Shown in pieces: positions 14,170-21,376 of a DNA stretch of 21,376 nt. The DNA comes from an uncultured Clostridia bacterium (lineage in GTDB: Bacteria > Bacillota > Clostridia > Oscillospirales > Acutalibacteraceae), in contig CAMOWP010000012.1 in NCBI GenBank assembly GCA_946628455.1, positions 1 through 21,376 on the forward strand, read 5' to 3'. The notes below the pieces were generated by a model. It was not told where the DNA came from, did not search any database, and saw nothing but the letters and a program-made list of their open reading frames with translations. The stretch's first letter is position 1. Every line of letters starts with the position of its first letter. The position numbers and the translations under genes were made by a program.

Positions 14170-16461
14170 AAAGAACTCCTGCGCTATGCGGACGGTTTCC
14201 ATTGCGTCCTTTGCATAGTAATCAGCATTTATCATATCAGCGTACGATTTAGTAAGCACTGCTCCGCCGACTACAGCCTTAGCTTCGCTGTTTTCGTGCA
14301 GGAGCTTTATTGTTTTTTCCATATTGGGAACGGTTGTAGTCATAAGCGCCGATAGCCCAACAAGGCGCACGCCGTTTTTGAGCGCCTCCTCAAGCACCTT
14401 TTCACATTTAACGTCCTTTCCGAGGTCGATAACATCGAAGCCGTAATTCTGAAGAAGCACCTTGACGATATTCTTGCCTATATCGTGGATGTCGCCCTCA
14501 ACCGTTGCAACTATTACCTTTTCGCCCTTGACCTGAGGCGTTGAGGAAAGCGTTATATGCGCCTTGATTTCGTCAAACGCAGCCTTTGCCGCGTCAGCGC
14601 TCATAAGCAGCTGAGGCAGGAAAAGCGTGTTCTTTTCAAAGCCGTCGCCCACCTTATCAAGCGCGGGAATAATGTTCTGCTTGATGATTTCGAGCGCCTC
14701 GGTTGTTTCAAGAAGCTGCTTTGCCGAGCGCGCGCTCTCCTCCTTCATACCCTTGACTATCGCGTCAAAGAGGCTGAGCTTGCTTTCCTGAACGGTAGCC
14801 GCGTCAACCGTAACTGCCGATTCAATATATTCCGCGCAGTTTTCGTCAAGCCCTGCAAGCGCGTTGTGGGCGTAGTAAGCGTTCATCATGCTCTGCGACA
14901 TCGGGTTGATTATACCGCCCGAAAGCCCTGCCGAGAGCGCCTGTGTGTAAAACGCGGTGTTTATAGCCTCTCTGTTCGGGAGCCCGAAGGAGATGTTTGA
15001 AACGCCGAGCACGGTGTTAACGCCGAGAGTATTCTTAACGTAATCAACAACGCCGAGAGTTTCAACGGCGTTTTTATTATCCGTGCTGATGGTAAGAGTC
15101 AGCGCGTCAATTGCCAGATCCTTTTTGTAAATGCCGTATTCGCGTGCGGTGTTTATTATTTTCTGCGCAATTTTAATCCTGCCCTTAGCCGTTTCGGGAA
15201 TTCCGTTTTCATCAAGGCAGAGGCAGACAACGACGCCGCCGTACTTTTTGGCAAGCGGGAAGATTTCGCGCATTGATTCCTCCTTGCCGTTTACGGAGTT
15301 AATCATCGGCTTGCCGTTGTAAATCCTCAGCGCGCTTTCCATTGCCGCAGGGTCGGAGGAATCAAGCTGAAGCGGAAGGGAGATAACGCTCTGAAGCTCA
15401 GAAACAGCCTTTGTAAGCATAGCCTTTTCGTCAATTTCGGGAAGCCCTACGTTAACGTCAAGAATATGCGCGCCGCTCTCCTTTTGCTTAATTCCCTCTT
15501 TTAAAATGTATTCAAAATCGTTGTCCCTTAGCGCCTGCTTTAAAAGCTTCTTGCCTGTCGGGTTTATTCTTTCGCCGATAACAACGCTCTTTTTGCCGAG
15601 CGTTACGCTCTCGTTTGAGCTTGCAACAACCGTATACGGCTTGTACGACGGAAGGCGCGCGGGTATATCCCTCGTTCTTTCAATCAGCGCCTTTATGTGC
15701 GCGGGAGTAGTTCCGCAGCAGCCGCCGAGGTAAGAGACGCCGAGCCTTGCAATCTTTTCCATATAATCGGCAAATTCGTCAGGCTCAACGTTGTAGACCG
15801 TCTCGCCGTTAATTGATTCCGGCAGGCCTGCGTTCGGGTTAACCATAATCGGGGTTGAGGAATATTTGTGAAGCTCCTCAACGAGGGGCAGCATCTGCTT
15901 CGGGCCGAGCCCGCAGTTAAAGCCGATAACGTCCGCGCCGAGCCCCTCAACAACGGCAACGGCTGTCCTGACGTCAGCGCCCGTTAAAAGCCTTCCCTTT
16001 TCATCAAAAATCATTGAAACGAAAATCGGCAGGTCGCAGTTTTCCTTAGCCGCAAGCATTGCCGCCTTAATCTCATACGTGTCGCCCATAGTCTCGATTA
16101 AAACGAGGTCAGAGCCCTCTGCGCCCGCCTTAACGACCTCGCTGTAGCAGCTGTAGCAATCGTCAAAATCAAGGTCTCCGAGCGGCTTTAAAAGCTTGCC
16201 CGTAGGACCTAAATCAAGGGCTACTCTCTTGCCCGTTTTTTTAGCGAGGGCAACGCCCGCCTTAACTATTTCGGCGCAGTTTTCATATTTCAGCAGGTTT
16301 GCGCCGAAGGTGTTGGCGGTTATAATATCCGCGCCCGCCTCGGCATAAGCCCTGTGCACGGCAAAAACTCTTTCGGGGTCGGTTAAATTAAGCTGCTCGG
16401 GAAGCTCTCCCGCAGCTAAATTAAGCATTGAGCCCATACCGCCGTCAAAATATCTAATCAT
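14164..16461 (-). CDS. metH: B12-dependent methionine synthase lacking the reactivation domain
   Basis: Transfers a methyl group from 5-methyltetrahydrofolate via cobalamin to homocysteine. The 765 residues cover three of the four modules of full-length MetH (about 1,230 residues in E. coli). The homocysteine domain (about 1-270) has zinc ligands Cys183, Cys248 and Cys249. The folate-binding domain (about 290-550) begins at IGERINPTGKK. The cobalamin part (about 560-765) has the DxHxxG motif Asp657-His659-Gly662, with His659 the lower axial ligand, followed by VGLSALMTTT. The reactivation domain is absent and is encoded just upstream as a separate protein, as known from Thermotoga. The start ATG overlaps the preceding stop as TAATG. 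The final residues lie in an A+T-rich inverted repeat. Confidence 0.95.
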   Translation of the reverse strand: MIRYFDGGMGSMLNLAAGELPEQLNLTDPERVFAVHRAYAEAGADIITANTFGANLLKYENCAEIVKAGVALAKKTGKRVALDLGPTGKLLKPLGDLDFDDCYSCYSEVVKAGAEGSDLVLIETMGDTYEIKAAMLAAKENCDLPIFVSMIFDEKGRLLTGADVRTAVAVVEGLGADVIGFNCGLGPKQMLPLVEELHKYSSTPIMVNPNAGLPESINGETVYNVEPDEFADYMEKIARLGVSYLGGCCGTTPAHIKALIERTRDIPARLPSYKPYTVVASSNESVTLGKKSVVIGERINPTGKKLLKQALRDNDFEYILKEGIKQKESGAHILDVNVGLPEIDEKAMLTKAVSELQSVISLPLQLDSSDPAAMESALRIYNGKPMINSVNGKEESMREIFPLAKKYGGVVVCLCLDENGIPETAKGRIKIAQKIINTAREYGIYKKDLAIDALTLTISTDNKNAVETLGVVDYVKNTLGVNTVLGVSNISFGLPNREAINTAFYTQALSAGLSGGIINPMSQSMMNAYYAHNALAGLDENCAEYIESAVTVDAATVQESKLSLFDAIVKGMKEESARSAKQLLETTEALEIIKQNIIPALDKVGDGFEKNTLFLPQLLMSADAAKAAFDEIKAHITLSSTPQVKGEKVIVATVEGDIHDIGKNIVKVLLQNYGFDVIDLGKDVKCEKVLEEALKNGVRLVGLSALMTTTVPNMEKTIKLLHENSEAKAVVGGAVLTKSYADMINADYYAKDAMETVRIAQEFFN

Positions 16462-17021
16462 TATTTTTCCTCAATTCCTATAAACGCGGTAACGCTTTTT
16501 GAGGGCATCATCTGGCAGCTCCCGGCAAGCGTTATACCAATTCTTTTTGTTATTTCAATCAGAGAAAACAGCTTTTTCTGCTCGGTTATATCAAGGTCAA
16601 AATACCCGGGCGAATACCGCCTGCGAAGCGAAACGCCAAGCTCTGCTTTAATCTGCTCCTCAAGTGTATCGCAGACCTCCTCAATAAGCGTTGCGGCAGC
16701 CGCCTGATACGCCATAGCCTTTGCCATATCCGTTGCGCTTGCCGTTTTAATAAGCCTGTCAATTCCGAGCCCGAGCGTTGCGCCGAAAACGGCAACCCTT
16801 TTGCAGCCCTTTAAATTTTCCGCAAGGCGCACGCTCTTAAAATGAACGCCGTCAATTATAAGCTCGTTTTCGGTAACCGTGCAGTCAAAAACTCTGTAAA
16901 GCGTTTTCGGCTCGGCTGCGTTTTCAACGGCGCGCGCCGCCTCGTCAACAAGGGAGAGTATGCTCTCGTCCTCGGTTTTGCTGTTTGTTCTGAGGTATCT
17001 TAAAATCTCTTTTTTATCCAT
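16461..17021 (-). CDS. Stand-alone methionine synthase reactivation-domain protein
   Basis: Likely binds AdoMet and MetH and supports reductive remethylation of oxidised cob(II)alamin. The 186-residue protein corresponds to the C-terminal activation domain of full-length MetH. It contains the AdoMet-binding RxxxGY motif as Arg135...Gly139-Tyr140 (RYSPGY), followed by FDLDITEQKKLF and a C-terminal ITLAGSCQMMPSKSVTAFIG stretch. Zinc-free and soluble; no electron-transfer domain is present, so a flavodoxin or similar donor would come from elsewhere. It is sandwiched between metF and metH with one-base TAATG overlaps on both sides, which supports the pairing with the short MetH. The family assignment is strong; the reaction in this organism is inference from the split MetH of Thermotoga. 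Confidence 0.9.
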   Translation of the reverse strand: MDKKEILRYLRTNSKTEDESILSLVDEAARAVENAAEPKTLYRVFDCTVTENELIIDGVHFKSVRLAENLKGCKRVAVFGATLGLGIDRLIKTASATDMAKAMAYQAAAATLIEEVCDTLEEQIKAELGVSLRRRYSPGYFDLDITEQKKLFSLIEITKRIGITLAGSCQMMPSKSVTAFIGIEEK

Positions 17022-17884
17022 TATTTAATAATTTCGGAAAGCCCGTTCATAATCTTTTCGGCAACGTCGGGCTTGTTCATTGTGTAGATATGAATGTTGT
17101 TGATTCCGTTTGCCATAAGGTCGATTATCTGCTCTGTTGCATAGATTATTCCCGCCTGCTTCATCGAGGCGTCGTCCTCGCCGAAGCGTTCCATAATCCT
17201 GTAAAACTTTTCGGGAACGGAGCAGTTTGAAAGCTCGATTGAGCGGCGAATCTGCTTTGCGTTAGTTATCGGCATAATTCCTGCAATAATCGGAATCTCA
17301 ATTCCTTTAACCCTGCACATCTCAACAAAATTCAAAAACTTTTCGTTGTCAAAAAACATCTGCGAGGTGAGGAAATCAAGCCCGCAGTCAACCTTCTGCT
17401 TAAGGTATTCAATGTCCTCAACCCTGTTTGCGCTCTCGGGATGAATTTCGGGATAGCACGCGCCGCCTATGCAGAAATCGCCCATAGTCTTAATCTCGTT
17501 TACAAGCTGATACGCGTGCTCAAAATACTGGTCGTCGGGGAATTCAAAGCCCTCGGGAATATCTCCGCGCAGAGCTAAAATATTTTCAATGCTATTCTCC
17601 TTAAGGTCGGACACAACACGGTGGATTTTATCTCTTGTGGACGTAAGGCAGGTAAGGTGGGAAAGCGCAGTTACGCCGCTGTCCTCAATAGCGTTTGCAA
17701 TCTCCTGAGTGAAGCCCGCCTGCGTACCCGAGGCGCCGTAGGTAACGCTCATAAAGGACGGCTGAGCCTTAGCCATTTCGCCCACTACCGCCTTGGTATG
17801 CTCAAGATTTTCCCACTTTTTCGGCGGAAAAACCTCAAACGAAACGGTAACCCTGTTATCCTTTAAAATCCTGCTTATTTTCAT
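17021..17884 (-). CDS. metF: 5,10-methylenetetrahydrofolate reductase
   Basis: Reduces methylene-tetrahydrofolate to methyl-tetrahydrofolate, the methyl donor of the metH product two genes downstream. The 287-residue protein is of the bacterial single-domain FAD type. It shows Glu17 in FEVFPPK (matching E. coli Glu28), VTYGASG (47-53), Asp108 in ALRGD (matching Asp120) and Gln175 in SQMFFD (matching Gln183). There is no sign of an extended zinc-type or MetV-coupled form in the neighbouring genes. It is first in a three-gene run with a perfect-consensus promoter. The start ATG is preceded by CGGTGAT, a moderate ribosome site, and the leader is too short for an S-box or T-box. Confidence 0.95.
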   Translation of the reverse strand: MKISRILKDNRVTVSFEVFPPKKWENLEHTKAVVGEMAKAQPSFMSVTYGASGTQAGFTQEIANAIEDSGVTALSHLTCLTSTRDKIHRVVSDLKENSIENILALRGDIPEGFEFPDDQYFEHAYQLVNEIKTMGDFCIGGACYPEIHPESANRVEDIEYLKQKVDCGLDFLTSQMFFDNEKFLNFVEMCRVKGIEIPIIAGIMPITNAKQIRRSIELSNCSVPEKFYRIMERFGEDDASMKQAGIIYATEQIIDLMANGINNIHIYTMNKPDVAEKIMNGLSEIIK

Positions 17885-17914
17885 AATATCACCGCACTGT
17901 AATTTTATAACTTA

Positions 17915-17943
17915 ATTATATGACCGAACTCAGTTTGTGTCAA
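17915..17943 (-). promoter_or_regulatory. Perfect-consensus sigma-A promoter of metF-metH
   Basis: Minus strand: TTGACA (17938-17943), a 17-base spacer and TATAAT (17915-17920). The leader to the start at 17884 is about 24 bases. TATAA and TTATA arms (17906-17910 and 17916-17920) form a weak dyad at the -10 box. Confidence 0.85.
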
Positions 17944-17965
17944 GGTGATAGCAAATGAATAATTG

Positions 17966-17994
17966 TTGATATTTTCATAAAGCTATGATATTAT
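17966..17994 (+). promoter_or_regulatory. Sigma-A-type promoter of the secreted-protein gene
   Basis: TTGATA (17966-17971), a 17-base spacer and TATTAT (17989-17994), about 37 bases from transcription start to ATG. AAGGAGG precedes the ATG at 18038. It diverges from the metF promoter, with 22 bases between the two -35 boxes. Confidence 0.65.
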
Positions 17995-18037
17995 ACAGTT
18001 GAAAGAAAATGTAAAATTTAATTAAGGAGGAAAATTT

Positions 18038-19621
18038 ATGAAAAAGGTATTATCTTTATTTTTAGCGCTTCTTATGACGCTTTCCGTTTGCGCGGCAGTT
18101 CCTGCCTACGCTTTTGATTATGTTGACTACACCTATTGTCAGGGTAAAAAGAAGGGCGAAATATTAGGCTATCTTGAATGGATAACAACGCCTGACGAAA
18201 GCCTTACGGGGACAGAGGAAATACTGTCACTTGCCGAAGAAACCTACGAAAAAACGGTAAACGCTATGGCGATACTCAGGCAGGCGTATTTGGCAATAAC
18301 CGAGGTTGAAAAGGACAAAACCCAGATGGAAGCCCTTTCTGTTGAGATGACGGAGGATTGGATTTGCGTTGCGGAAGGGCTCGCAAGCTCTATGGGCGAC
18401 CCCTCAGGATGTGCGAGAGATATTGACGCATTTATAGCGGATATGCACGCCTCTAAGGTTGACGCAAAAGAAGCCCTTGAAACAAATAACCCGAAAACTG
18501 CCGAGCGCGCTCTTTTGGAATATCTGTACGCAGTAAAAAGATATCAGACAGATTTTACGCGTAACGTCGGCAATATGGAGCTTTTCTATAAGCACCGCGA
18601 CGACGGTATGAATATGTATCAGCGCGCTCTTGATTTTGTTAAAAAAGCCAACGCTGACGTTGAAAAAGCAAACAAGCTTCTTGACGAGGCTACTGCCGAA
18701 GCGGAGAGCGCTCTTGCCACTCTTGGAAGCGCTTATGCAAAAGCTACGGCTCTTGCTCAGAACGCGCCCGAGGCGGACAGACAGCGTTATGAGGACTATG
18801 CGCAACGCTTCAGCCACGCTGATGAGATTAGAGGCGATTTAGGCGTTGACGGGTGGGCAAAGGTCAGCATAGAAAACCTTGACTATTTTGAAAACAGCCG
18901 TATCCCAGACCTTGAACGCTCGCTGCTTATCTATGGCAGTGATTTAGCGCCGCTCTTCAAAAACAGCCTTATTCCCGAATTCTTTATTAAGGCTAACAAC
19001 CTTACTTATAACTCAAACGAGCAGCAGCTTGTTACCCCCGGAAACACTCAGGTTAATGATGACGGCGCCGAGCCGATAACCTACGCTGTCAGCAAATCAG
19101 CCGACATTCCTTATACAGGTCTTGACTGGTTTATAACAGATAACGAAAATGATATAACGATTCCCGACCCGTCCGAATTCAGCGAGAAAATACCGACTGC
19201 AAAGGAAGCGGGAACGTACTTCGTTTATATGAAATACAAGAGTGGCGACGAGACCCACTGCTTTGTATTAAAAACCGAAATCAAAAAAGCGCCGCCCGCT
19301 CCCGTAAAGCCCGTTAAAAAGGCTAACACGCTTAAGGCAAGCGGAAAGACGGTTAAAATCAAGGCTAAAACTCTTAAGAAAAAGAACGTTGCCGTAAAGC
19401 GCAAAAAAGCAGTTTCCGTAAGCAAAGCGCAGGGCACGGTAACATATGCAAAAGCAAGCGGAAGCAAGAAAATCGTAATCAGTAAAAAAACGGGTAATAT
19501 CACCGTTAAAAAGGGTCTGAAAAAAGGGACCTACAAGGTTAAGATTAAGGTTAAAGCCGCAGGCAATTCAAAATATAAAGCAGCGACAAAAACCGTTACA
19601 GTAACCGTTAAAGTAAAATAA
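18038..19621 (+). CDS. Secreted protein with helical region and Lys-rich C-terminal domain
   Basis: 527-residue exported protein of unknown function. A signal peptide (1-25) has a Lys-Lys start, a leucine-rich core and a cleavage motif AYA before FDYVD. Residues about 55-320 are charged, Ala/Glu/Lys-rich and probably helical to coiled-coil (for example ANADVEKANKLLDEATAEAE). Residues about 335-418 look like a beta-rich, Ig-like segment (IPYTGLDWF, AGTYFVYMKYKSGD). A short PPAPVKPV hinge leads to a strongly basic repeat-like domain (about 427-527) containing VSKAQGTVTYAKASG and KKTGNITVKKGLKKGTYKVK. I recall this terminal module from many surface proteins of gut Firmicutes, where it may bind the wall. 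No LPxTG sortase signal or membrane anchor is seen. Its own promoter and terminator make it monocistronic. Confidence 0.85.
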   Translation: MKKVLSLFLALLMTLSVCAAVPAYAFDYVDYTYCQGKKKGEILGYLEWITTPDESLTGTEEILSLAEETYEKTVNAMAILRQAYLAITEVEKDKTQMEALSVEMTEDWICVAEGLASSMGDPSGCARDIDAFIADMHASKVDAKEALETNNPKTAERALLEYLYAVKRYQTDFTRNVGNMELFYKHRDDGMNMYQRALDFVKKANADVEKANKLLDEATAEAESALATLGSAYAKATALAQNAPEADRQRYEDYAQRFSHADEIRGDLGVDGWAKVSIENLDYFENSRIPDLERSLLIYGSDLAPLFKNSLIPEFFIKANNLTYNSNEQQLVTPGNTQVNDDGAEPITYAVSKSADIPYTGLDWFITDNENDITIPDPSEFSEKIPTAKEAGTYFVYMKYKSGDETHCFVLKTEIKKAPPAPVKPVKKANTLKASGKTVKIKAKTLKKKNVAVKRKKAVSVSKAQGTVTYAKASGSKKIVISKKTGNITVKKGLKKGTYKVKIKVKAAGNSKYKAATKTVTVTVKVK

Positions 19622-19629
19622 ATAAAAAT

Positions 19630-19666
19630 AAACCGCAGATTTGGGGCGCCCCTTCTCTGCGGTTTT
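19630..19666. terminator. Bidirectional terminator between convergent genes
   Basis: AAACCGCAGA (19630-19639) pairs with TCTGCGGTTT (19656-19665), with a smaller inner palindrome GGGGCGCCCC at 19643-19652. T-rich runs flank the hairpin on both strands, so it can end the secreted-protein transcript and the ligase transcript. Confidence 0.85.
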
Positions 19667-19671
19667 GTTTT

Positions 19672-21376
19672 TTATTCTTCGGTTTTTTCTTCCTCAGCCT
19701 TTGCAGCTTCCTCGGCAGCCTTCATTTTAGCTGCTTCCTCTTCTTCAAGAACTCTGTAAGCAACCTTGCCTACGAGAGTTTTCGGAAGCTCCGTTCTGAA
19801 TTCAATCTCTCTCGGCATAGCGTATCTTGAAATATTCTTTCTGCAGTGCTCAAGAATCTGCTCCTTAATTTCGTCAGTCGGCTCAACGCCTGGACGGAGA
19901 ACAACGAAAGCCTTAACCTTATGCATTTTATATGGGTCGGGCACGCCGATAGCGCACGAGAGAAGAACGTCGGGATGAGCGTCAATAGTGTTTTCAACCT
20001 GTGACGGATAAACGTTGAAGCCCGAAACAACTATAAGTCTCTTCATCCTCTGCTTATAATAGATAAAGCCGTCCTCGTCCATAGTTCCGAGGTCGCCCGT
20101 ATGGAGCCATCTGTTGCCGTCCTTGTGGTATCTCAGCGTTGCCGCTGTTTCCTCTGCGTTATCAAGGTATCCCTTCATAACGGACGGACCTAAAATACAG
20201 ATTTCGCCCTCCTCGCCGTAAGGCACTTCCGTATCCGTCTTCGGGTCAACAATCTGATAGTAAATATCGGGGAACGGAATTCCGATACTGCCTTCGCGGA
20301 AATAATCGAAAGGAGTAAGGCAGGAGGCGGTTACGCACTCCGTTGTTCCGTAGCCTTCACGAATCTGTACCTTTGAATTGTGCTCTTTAAGGAAGGTGTC
20401 AACCTTCTTTTTAAGCTCAACTGAAAGCGAGTCGCCGCCGCAGAATACGCCTCTGAGGAAGGAGAGGTCAACTCCGTCGAAGCCGTCCGAGCGAAGCAGC
20501 GCCTCAAACAGAGTGGGCACGCCTACTATAACGTTAGGCTTATATTTCTTAACGTCCCTTGCGTATGTTTTAATAGTGAACTGCGGAATGAGAATACACG
20601 TTGCCGCAGCTGCGAGCGCAGTATGTATGCCGACTCCGAGACCGAAGCCGTGGAAAAGCGGCATAACGGAGAACATTCTCAGCCCCTTCATAGGGAAGCC
20701 TGCGCCTGCTGCAACTTCATAGCCAAGCGCGTTCATATTAAGGTTAGTAAGCTCAATACCCTTTGACGTACCCGTTGTTCCGCCTGAGAAAAGGATAACG
20801 GCGGTGTCGTTTTTATCGGGGTGAACCTCGGGTAATTCCTTAATCTTTCTGCCCTTTGCGAGAAAGTCATTCCAGCTGATAATGTTTTCATTGTCGGCAG
20901 GAAGCGGAGCAGGTTTGTCCTTAACCGTAAGCGGATAAAGAAGATTAAGCGGAAACGGAAGCGCGTCCTTGATTCTTGCAACGATTACCTTAACGGGGTA
21001 ATCAACGTTTTCAAGCGCTTCAAGCACCTTTTCATAAAACATATCAAGAACGAGAATTGCCTTGCTTTTTGAATGTGAAACGTAGAAGGTTATTTCGCCT
21101 GCTGCAGAAAGCGGATGAATCATTGCGGGAACGGCGCCGATTTTGTTGAGCGCATAAAACGCGTTAATGCCCTGCGGCGCATTAGGCATACAGATTGTTA
21201 CCTTGTCGCCTTCTTCAATTCCTATTGCGCAAAATGCCTTTGCAACAGCGTCAACGCTTCTGAAAAATTCGGGATATGAAGTCTTCTTTCCCTGAAATTC
21301 ATAAGCGGGGTTGTTATATCCGTTGCCGTGAAGCTTGTTTTCGTATGCATATTCAATGGCTTCAAACATTGAGCCT
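19672..21376 (-). CDS. AMP-forming acyl-CoA ligase (long-chain fatty acid--CoA ligase-like), 5' end cut
   Basis: Activates a carboxylic acid with ATP and joins it to CoA. Numbering from the first visible Met (ATG at 21369), motifs are the P-loop SGGTTGTSKG (195-204), GYGTTE (339-344), TGDLG (424-428), the hinge YKQRMKRLIVVSG (438-450) and the catalytic Lys535 in LVGKV. The frame is open to the window edge (residues GSM...), and relatives usually have some 20-30 residues before GSMFEAI, so the true start is probably outside the window. After the catalytic lysine it carries a low-complexity Glu/Ala/Lys tail (about 541-565) beyond the usual C-terminus. Acyl chain length cannot be read from the sequence. 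It converges with the secreted-protein gene and shares a terminator with it. Confidence 0.88.
   Translation of the reverse strand, partial: GSMFEAIEYAYENKLHGNGYNNPAYEFQGKKTSYPEFFRSVDAVAKAFCAIGIEEGDKVTICMPNAPQGINAFYALNKIGAVPAMIHPLSAAGEITFYVSHSKSKAILVLDMFYEKVLEALENVDYPVKVIVARIKDALPFPLNLLYPLTVKDKPAPLPADNENIISWNDFLAKGRKIKELPEVHPDKNDTAVILFSGGTTGTSKGIELTNLNMNALGYEVAAGAGFPMKGLRMFSVMPLFHGFGLGVGIHTALAAAATCILIPQFTIKTYARDVKKYKPNVIVGVPTLFEALLRSDGFDGVDLSFLRGVFCGGDSLSVELKKKVDTFLKEHNSKVQIREGYGTTECVTASCLTPFDYFREGSIGIPFPDIYYQIVDPKTDTEVPYGEEGEICILGPSVMKGYLDNAEETAATLRYHKDGNRWLHTGDLGTMDEDGFIYYKQRMKRLIVVSGFNVYPSQVENTIDAHPDVLLSCAIGVPDPYKMHKVKAFVVLRPGVEPTDEIKEQILEHCRKNISRYAMPREIEFRTELPKTLVGKVAYRVLEEEEAAKMKAAEEAAKAEEEKTEE

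Noticed and set aside
14557..15000. Antisense open frame of 147 codons inside metH
   Set aside because: It mirrors a strongly conserved metH region, with no promoter or ribosome site.
17885..18037. S-box or T-box leader for metF
   Set aside because: A perfect-consensus promoter leaves a leader of about 24 bases, and no conserved aptamer pattern is seen.
18404..18817. Antisense open frame of 137 codons inside the secreted-protein gene
   Set aside because: It is a shadow of a helical coding region; no initiation signals or domain.

Overview
The window looks like a chromosomal segment of a low-to-mid GC Gram-positive anaerobe of class Clostridia (Bacillota), most likely an uncultured gut-type Oscillospirales/Ruminococcaceae-like organism. 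The basis is strong AGGAGG ribosome sites, consensus sigma-A promoters, an FHA-RodA-PBP morphogenesis cluster, a DUF4830 gene, a B12-dependent methionine synthase with a detached reactivation protein, and a secreted protein with the Lys-rich C-terminal module common in gut Firmicutes. The taxonomic placement is inference. No RNA gene, CRISPR array or insertion sequence was recognised, and no gene-free stretch exceeds 300 bases.

Layout. 1-1262 (+): end of an unidentified gene and a type I restriction specificity subunit (hsdS), clearly more A+T-rich than the rest. They end next to the 3' end of guaA (1415-2941, -), a known integration site for genomic islands, so the left edge is probably the border of an integrated element. 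3076-3627 (+): small zinc-ribbon membrane protein with a YQAPP repeat. 3737-4822 (-): CdaR/PucR-type regulator whose promoter lies inside a large nested dyad. 4994-10977 (-): a six-gene run read from 10977 downward: FHA protein, RodA/FtsW glycosyltransferase, class B PBP transpeptidase, HflX ribosome GTPase, DUF4830 membrane protein, RsuA-type pseudouridine synthase. 11123-14067 (+): aldose epimerase plus GH127 beta-L-arabinofuranosidase. 14164-17884 (-): metF, MetH reactivation protein and metH, joined by TAATG overlaps. 18038-19621 (+): secreted coiled-coil protein. 19672-21376 (-): AMP-forming acyl-CoA ligase, cut by the window edge.

How the genes work together. The FHA/RodA/PBP trio couples peptidoglycan polymerisation and cross-linking to a probable phospho-threonine reader. 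It continues into ribosome rescue (HflX) and rRNA modification (RsuA). metF makes methyl-tetrahydrofolate, metH uses it to methylate homocysteine, and the small middle protein would reactivate oxidised cobalamin. The epimerase and GH127 would process arabinose-containing oligosaccharides in the cytoplasm.

Most of the window is ordinary core genome. The parts most worth a second look are the guaA junction, the nested dyad over the regulator promoter, the hairpin-containing terminal-inverted-repeat segment at 14055-14169 that supplies the stop codons of two convergent genes, and three proteins of unknown role (zinc-ribbon/YQAPP, DUF4830, secreted coiled-coil/Lys-rich). I see no convincing evidence of a wholly new multi-gene system.
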